Shown here: positions 11,645-23,189 of the stretch, piece by piece
How positions within the stretch are numbered: the stretch's first letter is position 1
How the letters are laid out: each line of letters opens with the position of its first letter
Origin: Papiliotrema nemorosa
Lineage: Eukaryota; Basidiomycota; Tremellomycetes; Tremellales; Rhynchogastremaceae
DNA: 64,000 bases
NCBI GenBank assembly: GCA_032158125.1
Contig: JASKOT010000031.1
Coordinates: 1-64,000, forward strand
Reading direction: 5' to 3'
Translations under genes and position numbers: made by a program
The notes under the pieces: generated by a model
Seen by the model: the letters and a program-made list of their open reading frames with translations, nothing else
Database searches by the model: none
Told to the model about the DNA's origin: nothing

Positions 11645-12195
11645 TCAGATCTCCGGCGATGGCTCCGTCGTCGTTGCGGTGTCCTTGTCCTTGCTCTTCG
11701 CATGCCATTCTTCCAAAACTCGCCGTAAAGCAGGTGTATCAATCCGATGCTTCTGTATCCTTCTACCCTCGAGATGCAACACGGGCTCCATTGTCAGTTT
11801 CTCTGTATTTCCACAGGAGTATGCAGATGACTCACGATATCGTACTGATACAGCCTTCTCCACTTTTTGGCCTCTTTCTCGTCGCTGCCTGAAGGTGGAT
11901 CACGTATATTCCAGTAATCCACCTCGAACGGGACGGCCCTCTGCAATTTGACAAGTTCGATCTTGAACACTTCACACAGGGAACATTCCTTGCCTCCTGT
12001 ATATAGTGTAAGACGAGGTATAGGCGCTCGAGGAGGCATAGGAGGTGGGGTTCGAGGGTTGAATGAAAAGCGATGTTGCGGTGGAGGAGTCGGTTGACTG
12101 GATTTTCGATACGCGTCCGTGGAAACCAGGTTGAGAGAGATCGACTTTTGATATTCTACTCTACACATTGTCGCATATACTTACCGGAGTGTCAT
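11645..12195 (-). CDS. Glutaredoxin-like (DUF836) thioredoxin-fold protein
   Basis: The core reads RLTLYTGGKECSLCEVF, the strand and CxxC redox motif (CSLC) of glutaredoxin-like DUF836 proteins such as yeast YDR286C. An intron (11786-11835, CTGAC branch) joins YQYDI to PVLHLEGRRIQKHRI, supplying the cis-proline (IPV) and the last strand-helix unit; the stop is at 11645. The likely start is the ATG at 12195 (MTLR), joined by an intron to the Pro-rich leader at about 12110. Without that intron the frame opens at 12168, and an inner ATG lies at 12039. The Arg/Pro/Ser-rich leader could be a mitochondrial presequence (inference). It shares a divergent promoter with the Rad60-like gene. Confidence 0.78.
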
Positions 12196-12423
12196 ACACA
12201 GCTACTATTGAGGCTGCGCCAGTCCACCTGGGCGGATTAGCCTCATCCTACTGCATAGCAGGTTGGTGAGGATGGAGCGACTTTGCTGACAGGTAGACTC
12301 TTTGTTTGGTTCCTTCCCTCTGTCCGGGTAGCCCATCAGCATTGTTTTCGGGCATCTACGATATCATTCGCACGTCAACACCTTTAACGTATTTCCCCAA
12401 AGCACACAGCAAACATCTCCACC
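12196..12423. promoter_or_regulatory. Divergent promoter, glutaredoxin-like / Rad60-like
   Basis: About 230 bp between two diverging ATGs must contain both promoters. The part before 12424 is AC-rich, as is common just upstream of fungal start codons. No specific site is recognised. Confidence 0.4.
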
Positions 12424-13876
12424 ATGGCCGATGTCAAGGGGAAAGGCAAGGCTCGCCTCGAGCCTGTCGACGTGAGTAGTGATGAAGATGAGGATCCCCT
12501 CGCCATGTTCACCATGAAGACTACCTTCAAGGGTCTAGGTGAGACACACTTCTCGATAAATGGCACTGAAGATCAGGGCGTATAGATGACAAGCGCAACG
12601 AGGTCATCGTTTCGGATCACTCGGCGGAGGAGGACGACGAGGATGAGGATGTCTCGAAAGCAAAGAGAAAGAAGAAGAAGCCCGCCAAGAAGCCTCCGCC
12701 GTTGTTGCCGGAATGGACAAGGAGCACATCAGCAGGGAGCGGTAGAAGACCACACAAAAGGAGTAGTACGGAGAGTCGAAGGTCTGGCGAGAGGAGCGAA
12801 CTCATGTGAGTAACCCTTAGCCCTCGCAACCGAGGCTTCGAAATGATGGCTGACGCGAAGCGTGATATCATCCGATGATGAGGGTCAACCGAGAAAGTCA
12901 AAGGGAAAGGGAAAGGAACGAGAATCTGACAGGGCGAGGATAGCGTTGACTCCCCCACCTGCACTGTCGAAAGAGGAGGAGGAGAGGGAGAAGGCCAGAT
13001 TTCTGGCTCATGTCAAGTGCGCCATCTCCGCAGCCATGAATGCGCGGCGCTGATGTAACAGACAACGAACAAAGCTAGAACCATTGTTGATTGATGACGA
13101 CGATGAGCCGGTGATCACTCGAGCGACGACATCCTCGAAAACAGGTGGACCCATCATCAAAGTCTATGTTACGATGATGACGGACAAGACGAAATTGCCT
13201 GCCGATGCCAGTGCAAGAGCGATCAAGGAGTGGGAGAAGAGGAGGAATATAACTATCTACCAGGTGACTAGGGCTGTCGGGTGTGGATGAGTTGCTGACA
13301 TCGACAGAACGCCAAAATTGCAGACTTGTTCGCTGCTGTCGCTACCAGCGTGCAACGGAGTCCGGATGATATTGAACTGGTATACGATGATCAGCGTATT
13401 AAATATCGTACCATGTCAGCAAAGCAATTACTCATCAATGATGGGTCATATCTCAGTATGTCGAGACAGACGTCCATGCTGGCGTAGCTGACCACACAGT
13501 CGGGTATGCCAAAGACCACTGGGAGAGAATAGATAGAGCAAAGCAAGAGGAACTGGACTCGTTGCGTGGGCAAACTCGACAAACAACACCGCCTATCGAT
13601 ACGCTCCCAGCCTCAGCGAGCCCCGCACCCATCAAGAAGATCAAGATCTGCCTGCAAGGTGCATGGGGTTCGACCAAGTTTGGCGTCATCCCGGAAGTCA
13701 CGGGACTCGCCTTGGCCGAGCTGTACTGCGAGAAGAATCAAAAGGATATCAAGATTGCTCGCACGCTCAAGCTGTACTTTGATGGAGAGCTGATAGGTGT
13801 TGAAGCCACAGCGGAACAGATTGATCTGGATGACGGGGATTTGGTTGATGTGATGATCCCCGAGGCCTATAGGTAG
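12424..13876 (+). CDS. Rad60/Esc2/NIP45-type protein with SUMO-like domains
   Basis: Six or so exons. The N-terminal half is acidic and Lys-rich with several hydrophobic-plus-acidic strings that look like SUMO-interacting motifs (VIVSDHSAEED, VISSDDE, LLIDDDDE). The C-terminal half holds two ubiquitin-like folds. The first runs from IIKVYVTMM through NAKIADLFAAV to LVYDDQRI. The second runs from IKICLQGAWG through LALAELYCE to LKLYFDGELI and ends DLDDGDLVDVMI. Two C-terminal SUMO-like domains after an SIM-rich, disordered N-terminus define the Rad60/Esc2/NIP45 family, which binds Ubc9/SUMO and supports recombination at damaged forks. The start at 12424 follows an AC-rich leader. Family is clear; which subfamily is not. 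Confidence 0.85.
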
Positions 13877-14430
13877 GGTGTGTGGTACGCGTATAATGAC
13901 AATCACTGTACACAATGTATGTATACAAGTCCTGTATGTAGAGCACATCGGGTATGTGCATGTCCCGCTGCTCTGTGCAAGAGAACGCGGAGGGAGGGTG
14001 GTGGGTGGCTGCCCAAAGAGGTAACGGGAATCCTTTGTTCCGGGTGAAGAAGGCGTGTCGGCGATGTCCGCCATTTTCCATACATATAATAAGGGGGATG
14101 GGGTCTGTGCGCCAGACGCGCCTTAAATTTGTCTTCTCTTTCTTTCATTCCATCCATCTCTTCATCTCTCTCTAACCTCTTCCGGTCAGCACACGACAAC
14201 CACCATCATTCACCCTCCTTTCATTCGACACTGCTACATCGCATAGCCCACATCCTCCCACTGCTCACCTCATCTACGCTGCATACATCTGCACCTTGAT
14301 TGCTCTGCTCTGCTCTGGCCTCTACTGCCAGTCCGCTCAACCGCCACAGTTTAGCCTTAATTCAGCCGGCGCGCGTCTCCCCCTGAAATATCCATCTTTC
14401 CTGCAAGCCACCAGAAAATCCAAACCTACC
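13877..14430 (+). other. Intergenic region with long pyrimidine-rich leader
   Basis: 554 bp between the Rad60-like stop and the next start. The last roughly 300 bp before 14431 are strongly C/T-rich on the + strand (14128-14180 and on), typical of a fungal core promoter and 5' leader. A short TA-rich element (ACATATAATAAG, 14082-14093) could serve as a TATA-like box. No gene is seen. Confidence 0.4.
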
Positions 14431-15295
14431 ATGACCCATCAACCAGTCTTCTTCTCGCCTACTCTGACTCGAGGATCGAGCTACAACACAAAAAGGAAGG
14501 CTCATGATGACGCAGAGGAAGAGGTCGCTCAGGTGAGTCGACTTTTGACCATTGGGCTGTGATTGATATATAGCCATACCGCGTGAGGTCTCCGCCTATG
14601 AAAAGACGAGCGACGTTTCCTGCTCCTCAGGCTCTTCATGTCTCCCAAGTGCCAGACCTCATGACCGACTGTTCCAACTCGGCCTCGAACTCTGACGAGG
14701 ATATGGCTATGGACCAGGATGGTGACATGGACATGGATGGTCCTAGCCATGTGCACGAAGACGAAGATCGAGGGTTCGTTCCGCGGTACGATTATGAGTA
14801 CGGCATGTCGGGCAGCGGTGGAATCGGGTTCGGGCCTGGAGCCGAGGAAGATGAAGAGTTCATGGAAGAGACAATGGGTTCATACAGTGAGTGGATCGCA
14901 CTTGGATCGTTTGCATCAGCTCACGGTCAGAACCTACCACTTACCCCTCCTTGACGGCCCGCCCGAATCCTCATCACTTCTCCAACAACCCTCCATTCAC
15001 CTCGAACACCATGTTGTCTTTTGCCAACCCGAACTCGAGTGTTCGAGCTTCATCACCTCTATCAGCCCAACCCTTCGCGACCTCGCTTCGAGCTCCTGCC
15101 GGTCTCTTGCAACCCACTCAGGCTGGACCCGTCTCGATGACGGCTTCGGAGGTTGAGAAGGCCCGAGCAGCACATGGACCTCATTGCAAGAGTATCCCCA
15201 AATTGGTCATCTCGCCTCATCCGGACCCTTCTACCGGTAAACAGGCCATGTACACCATGTGTCCTGACTGCGGTAGCTGCGAGCGGGCCGCCTAG
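14431..15295 (+). CDS. Hypothetical, largely disordered protein with Cys-rich tail
   Basis: Three exons join in frame. Intron 1 lies between VAQ and PYRV near 14533-14574. Intron 2 begins after MGSY near 14890. The N-terminus has basic clusters (KRKAHDD, MKRRATF). The middle has an Asp/Met repeat (DEDMAMDQDGDMDMDG). The rest is Ser/Pro/Asn-rich. The C-terminus contains HGPHCKSIPKLVISPHPD and ends with CPDCGSCERAA, a small cluster of cysteines that could bind metal. No family is recognised. The composition suggests a nuclear, intrinsically disordered protein (inference). The start was chosen as the first ATG after the pyrimidine-rich leader; a frame-compatible ATG at 14296 lies inside that leader. 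Confidence 0.62.
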
Positions 15296-15606
15296 ATTCG
15301 TAGAGTCAGGGAGTCCATTTCTTGTGAAGCTTTTACAGCGAACCGAGGGAGAAGGTCGGGGCGCAGCGTCCATGTGTATCAATGGTGAGAAGAATAAAAA
15401 GGGTCAATATGTATATAAGACCCGTTGTACTGCCTTGTGTTGTGTGCTGAGGGAGAGGACTTTTTAGGTGGATATGTAGAATGTACAGAAGAAAACAACT
15501 CGTTGCCAATCATGCATTTCATTACATGTCGTTACAATCGTCACGGCTAACCAGTCATCCCAACAGGGCCCCTTGAGAAAAGGTTGTCCTTGGCGTTTCG
15601 CCCAGC
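15296..15606. other. Convergent 3' region
   Basis: 311 bp between two converging stop codons. It holds only 3' untranslated sequence as far as I can see. A+T-rich stretches near 15390-15420 and 15520 could be polyadenylation sites. Confidence 0.4.
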
Positions 15607-16477
15607 TCATGCTGCCTTATCCCTCCTTCTCTTCTTCTTCCCCTTGCTCTTGTTCGACCGTTTGGTTTCCACGGAAGGGGCCTCGGCATTGTTGGTACCA
15701 CCATTTGGGCTCCCCTGGTCTTCCCCTTCAGTGGACTTCTCTTTGACTTGACGTTCCTCCAGCTCCATCTCAAAGTCTTTCATGAACGCCTCTGCATCTT
15801 GCCCGTCGTCACCTTGTACCCCCTCGTCTGCATCAACATCCATTCCTTCCTTCTCCTCCTCTTCTCCCTCTGCATCATCGCTGTCTTGAATCTCACCGAC
15901 CACCTTCTCCGCATCCTTGGCGATAAACCTGAATCGTCCGGCCAAACTCGTATCCCCACTTTCACCTATCCGAGCGATATCCTCAGCCGCCCGACCAGCC
16001 GCCGAAGTGGAAGGGAGGTTGTCGATGTTGGAGCGCTGTGAGCGCGGTATAGAGTGTGTGATGAACCTCCTTGCGGCATCGACATCCACTTTGGATATTC
16101 GTTCTAATCTCAGCTCGTGTAGGCCCAAAGGGTTGAAGGAGGCTTACGAGGTGGATCTTCGACTGATTTGATCTTTGTATAGTACTTCTTGATCCGTTCC
16201 AGCTCGGGAGACACGTCATGTGTGGCCGGGTCGATACCCTTCAACTTGAGATAGACTGATATCAGTATGACACATTGGGAGGACGTAGGGAGGTATACTG
16301 ACCCCAAATGAGATCGTTGATGGCGTATGACAATAGCACATCGATCTTCGCCCGGTCCAGGCCTTCCAACGCGTCGGTCGTCTCTTCCCATGATTTCTCC
16401 TTGAGGGCTCCAAGCGACGCCTCAAGGGCTGGGATAGCTTTCAATAGTTCAGATGTCGATGTGGATGGGTCCGACAT
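15607..16477 (-). CDS. LRP1: C1D/Lrp1 (Rrp47) nuclear exosome cofactor
   Basis: Three exons. The first carries a helix-rich N-terminus (ELLKAIPALEASLGAL ... LLSYAINDLIW). Splicing then gives VYLKLKGIDPATHDVSPELERIKKY, the classical Sas10/C1D-domain signature. The third exon begins RISKVDVDAARRFITHSI, matching the conserved 'DxxAAxRFI' segment. The C-terminus is acidic and ends in a Lys/Arg block (GKKKRRRDKAA), as in Rrp47. C1D/Lrp1 binds Rrp6 and the Mtr4 helicase and is needed for 3' processing of stable RNAs by the nuclear exosome. An unknown gene lies just upstream on the same strand (135 bp). Confidence 0.88.
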
Positions 16478-16612
16478 ATGAGATACGTTTATACTAAGAC
16501 ACCTAGTATGGGATGAGTGGATGAGTGGATCGTCGACTTCACGGAAATTTTGCTTCCGCCGAGTTGAAAGGCTTAAAACTTCGAGATGGACATGGTCCTT
16601 CTTTAGCAACTA

Positions 16613-17310
16613 TCATCTCCTTGTCATCGGTAATCTCACGACCGACTGGAGCGTCCTGATCCACAAGGCAGTCTCGTTGAGATGGGTCTATGTGGGAAGG
16701 ACCGTTGCCAGAATTTAGTCCTCGTTTGAGGGTCGTCGGTGGGTTATCTTACGCTGGCTTCCCATAGTTTGGACAGACATCCCGATTTGGCAGACGGCCT
16801 GTACTCAGAATCCTTCGTCGCCAGACATGCATCTATCGCTTCTCTTTTAACTCCTAATCCTTCTAGATCGGCGGACAGGCCGATGACGTTGCTGTAAATC
16901 CAGTATGTGTGGTGTTGAGTGACTTCCTCTTGCCAGGCTGACCGGAATTTTGCTTCGACGCAAATGTCCACGCTCAATATATGCAGCCCATCCCGCAAGA
17001 CTAATAGACCAGTCTGGGACAATACTGACCATGATAGGCCGCATTATACCGATGACGCCAGAACCCATCCTTTGACCTACCACATCATTTCCCACTCCGA
17101 TGTCAAAACACCAACGGTCAACTCGCCTTTACCTCCTTGTTCTTTGACCCGCCGTCCTCTCTTCCAGCTTGTTCGGTTTTGCGTACTGATTAGGACCCCG
17201 CCGTCATTCTCAAGATCTCTCTCTGACTCTACATCCTTTGTGTCTCGCCTTTCCACGCGTAAGAGGAGAGCAGGAAAAATGACCTTCATCGGCCGACAAA
17301 GACGAGACAT
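16613..17310 (-). CDS. Hypothetical protein, multi-exon
   Basis: The best-supported part is the exon 17000-16753, whose frame reads LRDGLHILSVDICVEAKF and continues with an even, globular composition to LSKLWEAS. It is joined by a 65-nt intron to a last exon ending VVRLPMTRR at 16613. Upstream, small exons at about 17310-17284, 17185-17133 and 17076-17030 can be joined in frame. One intervening intron would be only 29 nt, which is very short. Other 5' models are possible, including a start near 17479. No family is recognised. It is divergent from the gene at 17487 and precedes LRP1 on the same strand. Confidence 0.4.
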
Positions 17311-17486
17311 TAGACTTCTCGACTCCGTCACTCTTCCCTCGCATAAGTACTCCCCCGTGATGCTCCCACTCGCGTTTGCCCATGCGTGCACCTTGCCACT
17401 TGACCTTGTGCGATCGTACTCACTCACCTTTTACTTGCGTATCGTAGGTGACTCGTAACGTGTAAGAGGCTTGGGGCGATCATAGA

Positions 17487-18296
17487 ATGCCCGATCAGTC
17501 TCCGACTCAGATATCGTTCCCAAACTCAAGCTCACAGTTGGCCTATAACACCCAAGGATACGATTCACCTCTACCTCTCGCTTCAAAGACTGCTTCGCAC
17601 CTCGTCAATAAACCTAAAGCACAAAAACTCCACCTTGTCAAAGTCGCCTCTCCCAGTGATCAAGCAGCCTATACTCAACCTACTTTGGTTTCATCCACCG
17701 GGACTATTACCGCTCACGACGAGTCGTTACCTGCTGACGACATGTTTGCCGCTATGAGAAATGCGATAGGAGGCGGAGGTGGCGGTAATGGAGCCATCAT
17801 GGCCGTACAGATGGAATTGCAACAGCTCAAAGCTACGCCTATATTGAATCCCCACTTTGGGCTGGTCAACAAGTAGTGGGCCAACAGTTTGCAACTCCGC
17901 GACAATGTATCTAGCTGACATTATAGTCTTGATTGCCTAAACAGGTATATGGACGCGATGATAATGACTCAAGGACCTGCGGGCGTGAAAGTGTGGTTGT
18001 TGGAAGTCCAACACTTCATCAGACAGCTCCAACGACGGACTTTCCAAAGAATGTCATTGTGCGCCACCCGTATATCCTCATCATCCGGGAATGACGCTGA
18101 TGACAGGCTGCCCCAAGAGAGACAAGCCATTTTGGCCTTTACTGCGTATTGGCGTCAGATGGTCAGCCCGCCAGTGAGTTATCGCTCTTTCACCGTGATC
18201 AGGTCAAGGAGCAAGAGCACTGATTGCCAGTACGCCATGGGAAGACCTGAAGCCCAGCTCGTACTGATCACACTGACCGAAACCGCCCAGCGCTAA
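17487..18296 (+). CDS. Hypothetical protein
   Basis: Four exons can be joined in frame. Exon 1 runs to the residues HFGLVN, with a donor overlapping an apparent stop. The next part reads KYMDAMIMTQGPAGVKVWLL and an amphipathic EVQHFIRQLQRR. Further small introns near 18060-18110 and 18160-18230 give LPQERQAILAFTAYWRQM, then YAMGRPEAQ and a stop at 18296. The N-terminal 90 residues are low complexity with a glycine run; the C-terminal 100 look helical. I do not recognise the family. Its start lies very close to the divergent gene on its left, so the two probably share a promoter. Confidence 0.55.
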
Positions 18297-18568
18297 AGAC
18301 CACTTGGACTCCTAACCACGCTCATGTTTAAAACCCACAAAAGCCATCTCTGAGAATCGTCCGGTTTGTGACTCTACCAAGCACGGACGGGTCCCTGAAG
18401 GGTCGAGCACTTGCTTGCTGTTCATATCGCTCTGAGGAATCGCTCGTAGAGTAAGGATACATCTTGATCTGAAATGAATCGTTATAACTCTCTATAATTG
18501 GTACCGTCCTCGCAGGTACAGTCGGCGTAGCACTTATAAGCCTTCGTTTTCTCACGTGGTTTTCTAGA

Positions 18569-19172
18569 TCATTTCGATTCGGATGACCCTACGACAGCCT
18601 CGTAGGCCTTCTTGCCCAGGATGGTGGCTTGAGTGAGCAAACCAGCTGCAAGTCAGTAACGTTCCTCCATGAACACTCCTCCAGTATGGAAATACGACTC
18701 ACGATCAGCAGCTACCTTCTCATCGCCTAGCGGAGCGAGCTCGGTGGATTCTATCAATCCAGGTTTGGCTTCAATCACATCCTTCTTTGAGGCCTCTGCA
18801 GCTTCTTCCGCAGAGGTGTCGGGGAGTCCACCACTTGGAATGTCGGTGATGACATTGGCGTTGGATGATGTCGGCTATACCATTCAGTATGCCTTGTACC
18901 AATTTGGCTGGACGTGAGTCGCTCACGTTGGCACATCCCGGGTAAATGGCAGAAGAGCCAGTGGGGTGCATGGAAGTACTGCCGTGAGCTGATGTCATGC
19001 CTTTGGAGAAGACTCTGCCCACTCGTTCAAAGACATCTTGCGTGCGGTATTTTAGCCAGAATCTTGTGAAAGGTAGGCGAGCTTCTTGCAGCTATGAATC
19101 GGATCAGGATGAGGGAATCTCATCCGCTTCTTCTTATCTACTCGTGTGCGAGCAGACTGTCCGACTTTTCAT
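18569..19172 (-). CDS. Hypothetical small protein
   Basis: The coding potential is clearest in the frame RLPFTRFWLKYRTQDVFER on the exon around 19020-19100. That exon continues through an intron near 18910-18925 to PTSSNANVITDIPSGG. It runs on as an acidic Ala/Glu segment and, after an intron near 18650-18700, ends AGLLTQATILGKKAYEAVV and SSESK, stopping at 18569. The first exon is short and its junction is uncertain; the ATG at 19172 with a donor after MKSRT is one solution. The product is about 150 residues with a basic/aromatic N-terminus and a helical tail. The family is unknown. Confidence 0.45.
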
Positions 19173-19380
19173 GTCATGACGTAGAGGTGAGATAGGTAGG
19201 GGTGATGACGTTGGCCACGTCATGATACTGGCCCCGCCGGTAGCTTATCACTTTCCTTTGCGCGTTGGGGGGTTGGGTCGGGTGGCGAGATGGGACGAGA
19301 TTCCTGCAAAAGTCGGTGCAGGACGCGCTTTGAGGGTAGTGGGTGAAAACAAAACCAACTCTTGTCACCTCTGCTCAACC
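19173..19380. promoter_or_regulatory. Divergent promoter, hypothetical / IDI1
   Basis: About 210 bp between diverging starts. The half next to IDI1 is G-rich then AC-rich. No sterol-regulatory element can be asserted from sight. Confidence 0.35.
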
Positions 19381-20380
<1,000 letters not shown>

Positions 20381-20834
20381 GCGGCCAGCGTGGTCCATGG
20401 ACATTGGTACATGGGAGACTGGTCAGAGTGAACACGAGATCTAGAGCAGAGGCGGCCAGGGTTCTGCACCGGTAGGAGGGAGGTAGGACTAGGTGTATAC
20501 CATTCACATTCGATACCCAGCGGATATCGCACCGCTCGTCTCTTTTTTGGGTCGTTCATATATGCATACTGATACCTTCACTTTCTGCTCATGATAGGGC
20601 TGAGATACGTCGGTAGCATTCAACAGCGTCGTAGCAGGCGTCATAGTTGCTCGTGGGAAGAATGTCTGTCTTACAAAACAATCCGAGGAGGTGTCGAAGA
20701 GACAAGAAACACCACTCGCCGTTGATGGTCAAAGCGTCAAAGCGCGACTGCTTTTATCGCCACCCTTCCCCTTTACCCGTCTCATCTTCTCTCTGCCCCT
20801 CTCAATTTCGTCTATATCAACCCTTGAGACAGGT
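20381..20834 (+). other. Intergenic region
   Basis: 454 bp between IDI1 and the RraA-like gene. The distal 80 bp before 20835 are C/T-rich, a probable 5' leader. No coding or RNA feature is recognised. Confidence 0.4.
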
Positions 20835-22112
20835 CATGCCTCCTCGGAAGCGTGTACGAGCTGACGGAGATGAAGAAGGACCCACCTCGGCCGAAACTCA
20901 TAGCTCTCCGATGGGAATCTCAACGTCGACTCAGCTTACCGCTCCTCGACCTCGATATGCTACTCTGCCTCATCGGAGCCACACTTTCAACGGCCGTGCA
21001 GCAAGGGCATCGAAGATGGCTCCCTCTACTTTTTTCGCATCAGGCAGCTTCACTCTGACAGCTTCTTCGAATTTCCCCTCTGCCGCCGCTCCTTTCACTC
21101 TTCCTCCTCCGCCCATTCCAGCACTTCGGAATCTTCCTTTTTCTCCTACCTCAGAGCCCAACGTACCTTCCGAGGTAGAGGATGAGCTGATGGAAGATCT
21201 GAGCTCATTTCCCTTGTCAAGCGTGAGCGGTTCACCCAATGTTTTAGGGATCAATAGCTGAGATGGAGCAGATCAATGCTGCTGTCCTGCGATTCTGTCG
21301 AGCCGAACAAGGTGGAACGATGTTCAACATGAGATGCTTGTCACCTTCGAATGATGGAGAGATGAATGGTCGATTATGGGGCCGAATCATTTGCCTCATG
21401 GTGAGCGCCAGACATCACGAACAATAGCTCACACGGCAGGTCTCGACATCACCATCTGAAGGTGTCCCTATGCGCGAAGTGGTCAGTTGGCTGCGAAGAG
21501 TTGGCAGTGTAGCTCACAGTCCAGATCCAAGCACTACCTCGCACCTGCGTCCTCGTCGTACAGCCTCGACTTGTGACTGCCCGAGTAGACTTTCACCACG
21601 TTGCAGCTAGAGCGATTCCCCCTGGTGCTTGTTGGTCAGGCGCAATGACCGATCTGGCGAAGACAGCTGGAGTGAAAGGGATCGTAATTGACGGAGGGGT
21701 GTGCGATCTTGCATGGCACCGAGAACACAATATCCCGGTAAGTCATTTCAACCACCACAGTTTGCGTGAGCTGATCACGCAACTTTAGCTTTTCGCTAGA
21801 TATGTCACTCCTGACCTCACACCTCAGTCCCGAGGCGCAATTGTACCATACTTTACCGTGTACAACGATTATGGACCAACAATGATTACCGCGACGATTG
21901 TCAAGTCCCACGATTTTGTGGTATTCGGGCTTGACGGGAATGTGGTGATTCCCAAGGATAAGCTGGTCAGTGTTCATCAGGAGGTGGTTAGAATGAGCAA
22001 GATGCCCGACTTTGTGAACGATGAGGGAGTGTCATCGAATCTTTCTCATGGGAGCGGAAGCGGAGTGGCCATTGGGACCTCGTCGGCAGGTGGTCCCGAA
22101 GCAGACAGCTAA
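20835..22112 (+). CDS. RraA-like (HMG/CHA aldolase fold) protein with extended N-terminus
   Basis: The C-terminal two thirds fits the RraA/HMG-aldolase superfamily: RLWGRIICLMVS at the first core strand, VIQALPRTCVLVVQP ('GDVLVVD' position), then GACWSGAMTDLAKTAGVKG, IVIDGGVCDL, LFARYVTP and DGNVVIPKDKL at the end. The usual catalytic 'DGxxRD' reads DGGVCD here, so a key Arg is replaced by Cys. Family members cleave 4-hydroxy-4-methyl-2-oxoglutarate or decarboxylate oxaloacetate, or merely bind RNase E; activity here is doubtful. The first exon (20835 on) encodes a Ser/Pro-rich segment with a basic start (MPPRKRVRAD). It can be joined in phase by an intron ending just before 21263. Alternatively the gene starts at the ATG at 21263. 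Confidence 0.65.
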
Positions 22113-22331
22113 AGAGAAAATGGGGAAATTGGTCAGCGAGGAGTGTGTGAATACCACAGTTTGAAATGAGGGTTGTTTTTGTCTTGCAGCACCCGTATAG
22201 ATGTCTGTATATATTTTCGGGGGTTTCGTGACGGAATGGACAGTACAATGGACCATGCTAAGGGATGGTGGTCGTGGTGTCATATACATCTCGTCAAGGT
22301 CGTGCGGGCCCTACTCAAAATCGGATAAACT

Positions 22332-22931
22332 CTACGCCTCCAAGAAGTCAGCCGCCGTCAACCTAAAAGTTAGCTGCTGCAGACTGAGGGATACATAGAG
22401 GGCTTCAGGCAGCTCACAATTCCAGGGCTATGTAGGAATCGATCCTATCGCTGAAGTCTTCGGTGATGTCTTCCGTGGGGAAATCGGCATATTGGACCTT
22501 GTATGCGAGGTACTCCAGGACTTTAAGGACGATCACTCCTCTGTATCATTAGCATAAATTTCCATGGATGTGATGTCAAGTAAGGTTGAACATTCGACGG
22601 AGGATCGGTGGACCATTTCCAGTGAGAGAGGGAACAAGGGCGGAGGATTCAAGCCATTCACCTTTGTTGAATTTTACAGCTTTTGTTCTCGGCTTCTTGG
22701 AATGCAGCTGCCCGTGAGCTCAAACCACAAAGATTCGACAAGTATAGGTCAGATGTCCGCCCCCCTGTATTCACAGAGTAGGGGACTCGGTCGGGCAGGA
22801 CGAAGGCGCGTGAACGTACCATCTTGGTCCAACATCGATCGTAATGTCCCGCTTGCACAGGCCACTTTTCTCGGCACGACGAAAGTGTACCCGTCTTCCG
22901 ATTCGATCAACACAAAGTCTGCGTCTGACAT
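22332..22931 (-). CDS. ELC1: Elongin C
   Basis: Four exons reconstruct a compact BTB/POZ-like Skp1-fold protein. Exon 1 (22931-22820) reads MSDADFVLIESEDGYTFVVP and ACASGTLRSML. Exon 2 gives AFQEAENKSCKIQQR. Exon 3 gives GVIVLKVLEYLAYKVQYADF and SYIALE. A last exon of about 30 nt completes LLTAADFLEA, which matches the invariant C-terminal 'LLMAANFL' of elongin C. Without that last splice the protein would stop after ALEL. Elongin C is the adaptor of CUL2/CUL3-type or Ela1 ubiquitin ligases and of the elongin transcription factor. Divergent from SEC15 with 258 bp between. Confidence 0.92.
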
Positions 22932-23189
22932 GATCGTGGTGGATGGCGATGCAGCTACACAATGTCGAGCAGGAGGGTTGGGTGCTGGTTGAGGTGGACT
23001 GTCTCTGAGATTGCGGAATCAAACTGGTTGGACGGGGACCCCGGGAATCATCCCACCATACGTATCACCATCCTTGGACCCGACCTACCTAACAACAGAT
23101 ACCAGCTCTGGACACATCGGACAGGCCTCGAGTAGGGCACAGAGATCTGGAGGAGCCGACGAAGATTCCTTACATATGGGCTCGACAAG

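Noticed and set aside
11152..11892. 246-codon plus-strand open frame
   Set aside because: Antisense to the ZCCHC8-like and glutaredoxin-like coding exons; Ser/Pro-rich because of the opposite-strand acidic codons.
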